A stretch of DNA of 64,000 nucleotides from Euptelea pleiosperma (taxonomy: Eukaryota; Streptophyta; Magnoliopsida; Ranunculales; Eupteleaceae), in assembly GCA_035048495.1 (NCBI GenBank), contig CM068553.1:17671190-17735189 (forward strand), given 5' to 3'. Position 1 is the first letter of the stretch; the number at the start of each line of letters is the position of its first letter. This document shows, piece by piece, positions 56,751-64,000 of the stretch. A model generated the notes under the pieces. That model was not told where the DNA came from and ran no database searches. It saw only the letters and a list, made by a program, of their open reading frames with translations. The translations under genes and the position numbers were made by a program.

Positions 56751-58981
56751 CGAAAAATTTCTTAAACGAATTTTTTTTTAAATGTATTTAAAAAAATAAA
56801 AAAGACTTTCTAACATTTGAAATTTCACCGGTCCATTCTCTTTAACTCAATATACCTAGGGGGGGTTGATTAGGTATTTAAAATTATTTATACCTACACA
56901 GTTTTACTGGTCTATGATAAGGGAATAAAATCGCATGTCTTAGTTGTTTGATAAAAAATTATCACAACCGACTCAAATCGAATATACCTCCGTGATATAT
57001 TTTCTTTTCGTCGTTTGATCTAATCAGAATAGATTACGGAATACAAACAAACAATCATACAAGACAAGAGATTTTTACGTGGAAACCTTAGCTAAGGAAA
57101 AACCACGGGACCACGTCCAGACGAAAAGTATCACTAACTGAAAAGTTAAATGAAACAAAGGTTACCTATGCAGCACCGTTGTAAATACAGCTTCTAACCT
57201 TAGCTAAGGCCTACTGCTGATGCGTCCACGTCCTCTGAATCAACACTACGAATCCACGCGCGCCCTTCCAATGAAGAAGCTTTATCCGCTTGTTCAGTTT
57301 GGTACACCCCAAACCTACCGTCGATCGGCTCATCCGATCTTAATTCTCAACACTCCCGTCTTTGTAGAAGGTGAAGGATTCAATATACCCTGAACCCTAA
57401 GTTGCTTAAATGGTGTTGAGTCACACTGGTACACTCAGGCTACTAGGTCGAATATAGAAGTGGAAGACCTAAGCTGAGAAAATGATCAAGCTCTTGACTT
57501 TGATCAAGAAGAGAACAAGCTCCCAAGATGTGAATGAAAAATAAGCTTCTTGTTCTTTGAATGGACACTCTAATAAATAAAATATTTTCTTCTCTCTCTT
57601 GAAGATTGAGTCACTCTGTGTCTCTGTGTGTGTTTAGAGAAGGCATAGAATGATTGTATTTATAGAATTCCAAGACCCTGAGTCGTGCAGAACGTGGGAT
57701 AATGGAACTAAGAATTTCGGATTTGAGAAAGACTAATTCTGTCCATGGTCCAATCGATTGTATACTGGGTCTAATCAATTGGGCCATGTCCAATCGATTG
57801 GGGATAAGTGTCCAATTGATTGGACTCAATAAGATTTCTGTTCCGAAGGCACCAATCGATTACACAGGGTTCTCCAATCGATTTGACTCAGATAAGTTTC
57901 TGTCCCGAAGGCTTCAATCGATTTCACAGAGTTTCCAATCGATTTGACTCAAATAAGTTTATGTCCTGAAAACTCCAATCGATTTCACAGAGTCTACAAT
58001 CGATTGGGCTGAAATGAGTTTCTACCTCGTAGCTTCCAATCGATTACACAGAGTCTCCAATCGATTGGTCTATGTCCAATCGATTGGGGATAAGTGTCCA
58101 ATCGATTGGACTATCCCATTAGTTAATTTAATTGGCTTAGACTCGGGTCAGTTTAATGACTAAGTTTGAGCATTATATTTTGTTCATTTTAATCAACTCC
58201 TATGGCCACTAAGTCACTTACCTTTCTAATCGAGCGCACACGATCGTTAACTAACAAATCGACAGTTACTCAGATGATTCCTATTATCAACCGTCTGATT
58301 CTTGCTGTCTCTGTCTTTTAGTCTTCATGTAGTTGGCGAAGTATGCGTACTACAACATCTTCACACTACACTTGTGCTCATAGGAACGGTTACAAGAATG
58401 TTTTTATGTCAAACAGAATCTTTGTCAAATTGAATATGAAAATATTCCTCACAACATTTACAAAAAAAGGAACTAAACGTCCTTTGAAAGGGCGTCTCTC
58501 CTTAACAAAAATTACAGTGGGAAAAGGCTGACAAACGTTGGCCGTATGGATGTTTGGCCAGTCCCTCGGTGGACCTGTCAACCAAAAATCAACCTGATTA
58601 GTAGTTTACAACCTTTGGATCTTTGCACTCAAATAATTCTCAAATTCCTACGGTTAAAATCAACCTATGAAAATAACTTCAATCCAACGCTTATAAACCA
58701 CTGATCATGTTTATTTTTGGTGTGTAGGTCCATCAAGTGCCAAACATCCATTCGGTCAGCGTCCACTAAGAGTGTGCCATGTGGCTCAGTATTGTTACAA
58801 AAGTTTTACTCCTCTATGGCAAACATCATTTTAAAGGGCGTTTGTCAGCCTTTTTTAGCTTTAATTTTGTGAGGGAGAGACGCCCCTTCAAAGGATGTTT
58901 AGTTACTTTTTTTGTAAATGTCAGAAATTTCTTTTTGTTTTTGTAAATACATTTAAATATTTTTTTTTAAGAAATTTTCTG
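56751..58981. mobile_element. CGAAAAATTT-end MITE split by a solo LTR
   Basis: The left end CGAAAAATTTCTTAAA (56751) and right end TTAAGAAATTTTCTG (to 58981) are the tips of the same family as 5892-6467 and 34211-34809. The flanking 9-bp repeats AAGAATAAA (56742-56750) and AAGAATGAA (58982-58990) match at 8 of 9 bases. Removing the LTR at 56818-58453 and one 5-bp repeat leaves about 590 bp, the size of the intact copy at 34211. The left arm continues across the LTR without loss. Confidence 0.85.
56818..58453 (-). mobile_element. SIRE-like solo LTR with 5-bp target duplication
   Basis: It begins TGAAATTTCACC and ends CCTCACA (minus-strand TG...CA), 1636 bp, with identical 5-bp flanks ACATT (56813-56817 and 58454-58458). 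No internal sequence remains, so this is a solo LTR left by recombination between two LTRs. A TATA box (TATTTATA on plus) is at 57657-57664. A cluster of 4 exact and about 10 diverged CCAATCGATTGG motifs lies at 57748-58110; the right part is arranged as about four tandem units of 60 bp with two motifs each. Confidence 0.92.
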
Positions 58982-59602
58982 AAGAATGAAATGTAATAAA
59001 AATTCATTTGAAAACAAGTATTTTTGTATTTAAATTATTTTTTTCAATAATTCATGTATAATGCGCATTTAATATGGCAATTAATACTATGGACGTTCAG
59101 AAAATATGTGAAATTTACCGAATCATTGAAAAGTACGGCCTATAATACATTTTTCAAAAATTTGTAATCTTACAAGTACATAAATGGTGTATAATTAGGG
59201 TCATTGGGCAATTGAAAAAAAAAGTTCTCATGACAAAAATATTGTTGTGCGCAAATGAGAATGCATATATATGAAGTTCTCTATGAAGAAGGACATTTTG
59301 ATAATGAAGGAAAAGTGCGACCAACACCCATCCAAGGGTCAAGTTCATTATAAAGTAGAATAGATGGAACCATGTCTTAAACATCAACAAGATTAAGGTA
59401 GGGAATGGTAGAACCAGCTATGGAATTCTTGCGCGGGGCTACTTAGAAATATCCGATAAAGAACGACGTTATTGTGTGTCCAAAGAGCAAATGGTCTATT
59501 AGTAGTGAAGGAAGTAGTTTGAGGGGTTAGCATTGTCCTTGAACATAATGAACTTGGGAATGTTCAAGCTCTGGGGCAAGTCAATCTCGAGGATGCTTAA
59601 AG

Positions 59603-59935
59603 GTGGCATTTGGTAAATTAAGTTATCAGGTCTAAAAGCTTAAAGTGCTCAAGGTTTGATAGCTTAATGACTTATGTTTGAATCGGATTGTTTGGTAAAA
59701 ATCTTTAGTCTTAAAATTAAGTCAAGGGTACTATGGGTATTTTAAAATATTTATTCGGACATTTTCGTAGGTTTTTAAAAAAGAAAGCTTTAAGAAAAGG
59801 GCATTATGGGTATTTAAGAGAGAATCTTATAGTCTCTTTTGGAGATGCTTTTCACTGGAACCACTTTATAAATTGCTTTTCGCTTATGTCTGAATTTGAC
59901 CTTTATTCAAACCTTAGTTGTTTACCAAACGCCAC
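59603..59935. mobile_element. Small hAT-like MITE with GTGGCATTTGGTAAA ends
   Basis: GTGGCATTTGGTAAA (59603) and TTTACCAAACGCCAC (to 59935) are inverted copies with one mismatch. The flanks CTTAAAG and TTAATC are only loosely alike. A 68-codon frame inside (59733-59939) is hairpin sequence, not a gene. Confidence 0.65.
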
Positions 59936-60067
59936 TTAATCACCAAAATCCATGAATTTCAACCCATTCATACTGTGCGAAGGGCAAGTTGCGCATGTCC
60001 TTTAGGCTGATTAGATTTATGTTTCTAAGCTAACCCTTGGGCTCAGACAAAAGGGCAATCAACTCTT

Positions 60068-60420
60068 TTTTTCTTGATAAGTCTAAAATTTTATTAAAAG
60101 AGATCGAGATCTCGGAAGATATACAAGGGAGAAAGGCAAAGCCCCACAAGGGTGAAAACAGAAAACAAAAAACAAAAAATAGCCAACACTATCTCCGTAG
60201 TAAAGAATCAAAACTGAAAACCAAATTACTAAAAAAAGTGCCTCTCGGCTCAGTAGAGGTACTACCCCAGCTATGGAGGAGAACCTTAATGCTTAGGATG
60301 ATGACTTGAAGAGAGCCAACCTCTCCTCTAAAAACCCTCATATTCCTTTCCTTCCATAGTCTCCAAATGACAGCGAAAGGGACCCTCCTCTAAATAATCA
60401 TGCCCCTAGTTGACACGTAA
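60068..60420 (-). mobile_element. 5'-truncated L1-type LINE, 3' end only
   Basis: A perfect 19-bp direct repeat, AAAAGGGCAATCAACTCTT, flanks the insert (60049-60067 and 60421-60439), a typical LINE target duplication. Read on the minus strand the insert translates AVIWRLWKERNMRVFRGEVG, the pattern at the C-terminus of plant L1 reverse transcriptases, then decays. A short A-rich 3' end (T run on plus at 60066-60072) marks the tail. Only about 350 bp were copied. Confidence 0.85.
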
Positions 60421-60439
60421 AAAAGGGCAATCAACTCTT

Positions 60440-61400
60440 CCTTGCCTTTCTTGGTGATGGCTCAAATCTCGGACATCATCTTCTCAAGCTCAGTGTCTAA
60501 CTTCTCATGGCCGACCCTAATCACAAGTTAGAGATTTTCTAGATCAAAAGGGAGGTCAAAAGAAATCGGAAGAAGAAGAGTACTCACACTCCTCAGACTC
60601 TCTCCATTGAGCTCGGTTGCTAGAGGTTTCTTAATGTTGTTAAACTCGTTCGCCCTGACATGTCTCTTCTCTTAGCAATTTACTGCCGAGCTTGTCCTTC
60701 GATCTAAATCGAGGATGCGTTGAGTGCACTGATCTCTCAAGGGACTTGCTCTCGAGGGAACACAGATCACCCCCAAGGGTTTCCTTGGGTAGCTAAGATA
60801 GTGATTTCCCGCTTCAGTGCACTTTTCTCCTGAGCAAGCTCTTCCATCGGCTTCATATGCTCCCAATGAAGCCAAAACATCTTGGCCAACTCGAATTCGA
60901 AACCGCCCTACCTCGCGGAGGCCTCTACTTGGTAAATGGACCCGGAGGGGGGGCAGACAAATTGTGGTATGTTTGGCTCCTACTTTTACTAACCATATAT
61001 CTAGTAAATAAAGGAAAACTTTTGGTAAAAAGGGTAAATCCGATTGTACACCTCAATAGTCCAACTTCAATGACTAACTAACTGTTCCTCACGATGAATA
61101 CGAAAGTCAATTGCTCAAGTCGAAAATGAGTTGGCGAGTTTTTAGAGAGAGAGAGAGAGAGGGAACTTCCCCCACTCATGCTTGTCTTTCACCTTTGCTA
61201 CATCTTTACTGAACTGCAAAGTTCCACCACATTTCAGAAGAAAAGGAAAAACGCCACGACTTCCAAACACCATTACAATTGAAACCAATGATTCAATTGG
61301 TGACTGTTACTTCATGGCCACTAAGGCTATGACATCGTTGGCAATGGCGGAGCCAAGATTTAGGTCCAGGGGGGCAAGGCGGCAAGAGACTGTCCAAGTG
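60440..61400. other. Degraded retroelement-like stretch and flank
   Basis: The minus strand at 60895-60680 reads as a charged segment (EFELAKMFWLHWEHMKPMEE) that resembles the coiled region of some plant retroelement ORFs, with stops. The LINE at 60068-60420 is inserted in its left part. A (GA)n repeat lies at 61147-61162. The gene origin cannot be established. Confidence 0.35.
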
Positions 61401-61408
61401 AGGCAGAT

Positions 61409-61642
61409 GGGCCAACTGACCGCATGGATATTTTGCCCTTCCTTTGGTTGACATTCATACCAAAAATCAGATTGTTTTACGATTTTTAGCTATTGGATTT
61501 ACTACTCAATTTTTTTAATCCATCGGCTGGAATCACGCCATAAAAAGTACTAAAATCTAATGGTTAGAGATTGCATATCAAAGTGATTTTGGGTGCATAT
61601 CCACCAAGGGGTGGACTAAACATCAATGTGGTCAATGGGCCC
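61409..61642. mobile_element. Foldback MITE related to 4972-5209
   Basis: Arms GGGCCAACTGACCGCATGGA and the inverse GTGGTCAATGGGCCC pair, with CCACCAAGGGGTGG in the right arm. It is the same family as the unit at 4972 in the duplication but at an unrelated place. Confidence 0.6.
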
Positions 61643-61699
61643 AGAGAGTAGCTATGAGTTGAGGGGTGTTTGTGTGGGGACTTTGCATGTGATAAATAA

Positions 61700-62360
61700 G
61701 CTCTTGTGCAAGATAACTGTAAAACAACATTAAAGGTAGATATGAGCCATGTGGCACACTCTTAGAGGACTCTGACCATATGGATGTTTGGTTAATCCCT
61801 AGATGGATCTACAAACCAAAAATCAGCTTGATAGTGATTTCAAACCTTTGGATCTTTGTACCTCAAATTCCCACGGTTAAAATCAACCCATGAAAATAAT
61901 TCGAATCCAACGCCTATAAATCACTAATTGGCTGATTTTGGGTTTGTAGGTCCATCTAGGGATTGGTCAAACATCCATACGGCCAGAGTCCTCTAAGGGT
62001 ACTGTGCCATGTGACTCATATTGCGCGCTGCCATCAAAGTTTTACTCGTATATGAGTAAAACTTCGCTGACAGGTTGACCGTGGAAGCCACTGACACCAA
62101 CAATATGAACCACATGGCACACTCTTAGAGGCTGACCGTATGGATGTTTGGCCAATCCCTAGGTGGACCTACAAACCAAAAACCCACATGCAGCTGACTG
62201 GAGTTATTTTCATGGATTGATTTTAATCGTGCGAATTTAAGCATTATTTGGGGTACAAAGATCCAAAGGTTTGAAATCACTAGTCAAGCTGATTTTTGGT
62301 TTATAAGCCCACCTAGGGATTGTCAAAACATCCATACAGTTGGCGTCCTCTAGGAGTGCC
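61700..62360. mobile_element. Two foldback MITEs set end to end
   Basis: The first runs from about 61735 to TTTTACTC at 62047. The second starts GAGTAAAACTTCGCTGACAG at 62054 and runs to about 62360. Their facing tips, AGTTTTACTC and GAGTAAAACT, are inverses 6 bases apart. Both have the standard core (GACCGTATGGATGTTTGG..., AACCAAAAATCAGC, TGATTTTTGGTTT). The second lacks its right tip. Confidence 0.65.
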
Positions 62361-62374
62361 AAGTGGTTCAACCC

Positions 62375-62998
62375 GAACCTGACGTTAGGATTGGGTTGGG
62401 TTAGCCCTTTCAGAGTTTGGGTTGGGGTCGGGCTGAATTTTTGGCAACTTGATTAAATCGGGTTGGGCTAGGGATGAGGCTCGGCCCGAACCCGAACCCG
62501 AACCCGAACCCGAACCCGAACCCGAACCCGACATACAAACTACATATATGTATTAGTATGCCCAACAAACATCCAAATGCAGCAACACATGGATGTTTGT
62601 CCTTAGCAAACTACAACCCTTGAGTGAGATTAGAAAATGCACTTGAAACTACATTTTGACATTTTATGTGATCGGTTCATATTGAAAATATCACGTTTTC
62701 TTTGATAATTATTTTTTATTATTTCTTTAGCAACTTTTATCATGCATTCAAATTAATGAATTTTTCCTTTATTATGTTTTCTTTCATGATGTTTTGTAAA
62801 TGAAGCTATTATTTAATTATTAGCATAATCGTTATTGTATTCACCAATAAATTATTTTAATATGAAAAAAATTTAGCAATCTTTCCAACCAATAATAAAT
62901 AATTAAGAAATTGACCAACCTGACCAACGTGATAGGGTTGGGCTAGGTTTGAAAAATCTAGGCCCGACCTTGGGTTGGGTTGGGTTAGGGTTGACAGC
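62375..62998. mobile_element. GGGTTGGG-type repeat element
   Basis: The left edge reads TTCAACCCGAACCTGACG and the right edge CTTGGGTTGGGTTGGGTTA then GGGTTGACAGCC. Plants have many non-autonomous elements with GGGTTGACA and GGGTTCGGG-rich ends, and this fits. The interior is AT-rich with no coding. It also holds a hexamer array at 62485-62532. Confidence 0.5.
62485..62532 (+). repeat. CCCGAA hexamer array
   Basis: Seven uninterrupted CCCGAA units and an eighth ending in C (CCCGAC). On the other strand this reads GGGTTC repeats. It is not the plant telomere repeat (CCCTAAA). Confidence 0.95.
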
Positions 62999-64000
62999 CT
63001 TTAAGAGACAGTGTTAGAACAAAAGATTGTAATTTTTCTCTTAAAATATGGTCTGGCCCCATGTTGACAAGCTTGTGTATGAACAAAACTTTTTGAGTAT
63101 AATTTGCATTTGTCATTTGAAGTACAGCCAAACAATTCGGCCGAAGAGTAGGCAAGGGACTTATTCATGCATAATACATTTTTAAAAATTTGACACTAGA
63201 ATTTGGGATATTTAATGGGTGTATTAGCGTCTACTTTCTAGTTTTAACAGTAGGTCCAAGGACTAAATTTGACCATTATAACATTATATCGGACATAGCG
63301 GCTTGTCCGTTGTTACATCAATGTCAAAATATTATTATTTTATTATTTTTGAATTTTTTTCATAATAACATTGATAACGTGAAGACATCATAACAGCCAT
63401 TATTTTCAAAATTATGGTCATTATAACATAAGTCTTATTTTTTTGGCAAATAGTTTAACGGTCTTAGGGTATTACGTTATAACGGACGTTAATGTCTTTT
63501 TAAACCATGGTTTGGTCAAGTAAAAAAGAGGATTTTTTGTTTTGTTTTTGGAGAACAAAATTATGGTACGGAAAAAATACAAAAAAGCTTATTTATGGAA
63601 TATATGTATTATACATTTTTAACTCCAAAATATGTAATTTTTCTGTGCCTTTGCTATATTCCGAAAACAGCAATTTTTTTTGGTATATTATTGTAAGGGG
63701 TGCTTATATAGGGACTTTTAGTGTGATACATAAGCTCTTGTGTTGATAATAAAACGACTTATAGATATGACTTCATCTGAAAGTTTGAGAAAAACTTGCG
63801 TCGTCCTTCCTAATTGTGGATCCCAGACTCAAGAAACGAATCCCTAATCAAATGGAATTCCGTTGCAACGTCTCTCATCATCATTCGATCTCTTGGCAAT
63901 TCTGTAGAGCACGATATTGCAATTCCAAGCACTCCTTCGATTTATCTCTCCCATCATTTTGACCTCCAACATCGTTGGTTTTTCCTTTTCTTTCTAATAG
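62999..64000. other. Right edge of window, no gene seen
   Basis: An AT-rich stretch with a repeat-like part at about 63390-63515: AACAGCCATTATTTTCAAAA, then GTTATAACGGACGTTAATG, ending AAACCATGG. It resembles, in reverse, the CATGGTTTAAAAATCGGCTG stretch at 1219 (and CATGGTTTTAAAATCGGCTG at 30291), so it is probably a member of one hAT-like family. The last 200 bases may be the leader of a gene outside the window, but nothing supports it. Confidence 0.45.

Noticed and set aside
62485..62532. Interstitial telomere repeat
   Set aside because: The unit is CCCGAA, not CCCTAAA, and lies in a GGGTTGGG-rich element.

Overview
This window looks like nuclear DNA from a flowering plant. It is AT-rich, has three intron-bearing genes of plant type with GT..AG introns, and is dominated by plant retrotransposons (Athila-like Ty3/gypsy, a SIRE-like Ty1/copia family, a small TRIM/SMART-like array, L1 LINE and SINE remnants) and by foldback MITEs of the Mutator and hAT types. 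I cannot name the species from sequence alone. No CRISPR, operon, rRNA or functional tRNA gene is seen.

Layout. (1) 1-7041 is copy A of a segmental duplication whose copy B lies at 29087-35383. Both copies carry exons 1 and 2 of a quinone oxidoreductase gene on the minus strand plus the same upstream MITEs and SINE. (2) 7042 to about 14600 is an Athila-like element cut inside gag at exactly the base where duplication copy A ends. It lacks its protease/RT region and is broken by stops. (3) 14.6-18.6 kb holds a tandem repeat and a minus-strand LTR of the SIRE-like family. (4) 18.6-22.2 kb has what looks like an orphan gene start and no further coding. (5) 22213-31298 (minus) is a complete five-exon zeta-crystallin-type quinone oxidoreductase gene; its 4.7 kb intron 2 has collected a copia fragment, a hAT-type MITE, a gypsy fragment and a TRIM-like triple-LTR array. 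(6) 35.4-43.4 kb is a pile-up of SIRE-like copia LTRs and a deleted internal region. (7) 44558-48789 (plus) is a four-exon histidine-phosphatase (phosphoglycerate mutase-like) gene with a MITE about 130 bp upstream of its ATG and three more in intron 1. (8) 48.8-54.5 kb is mostly non-coding, with a poly-G tract and an inverted-repeat block. (9) 54505-56444 (minus) is a two-exon O-fucosyltransferase-family gene. (10) 56751-58981 is a MITE split by a solo LTR; beyond it to 64000 lie more MITEs, a LINE 3' end with a perfect target duplication, and a CCCGAA hexamer array.

The three genes have no evident functional link. The most notable structure is the SIRE-like LTR family. Each longer LTR copy has a cluster of the 12-bp palindrome CCAATCGATTGG (two CCAAT boxes back to back) located about 75-300 bp upstream of a TATA box, repeated in several independent copies of the LTR. 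The second is the tandem duplication, which predicts another gene copy to the left of the window.
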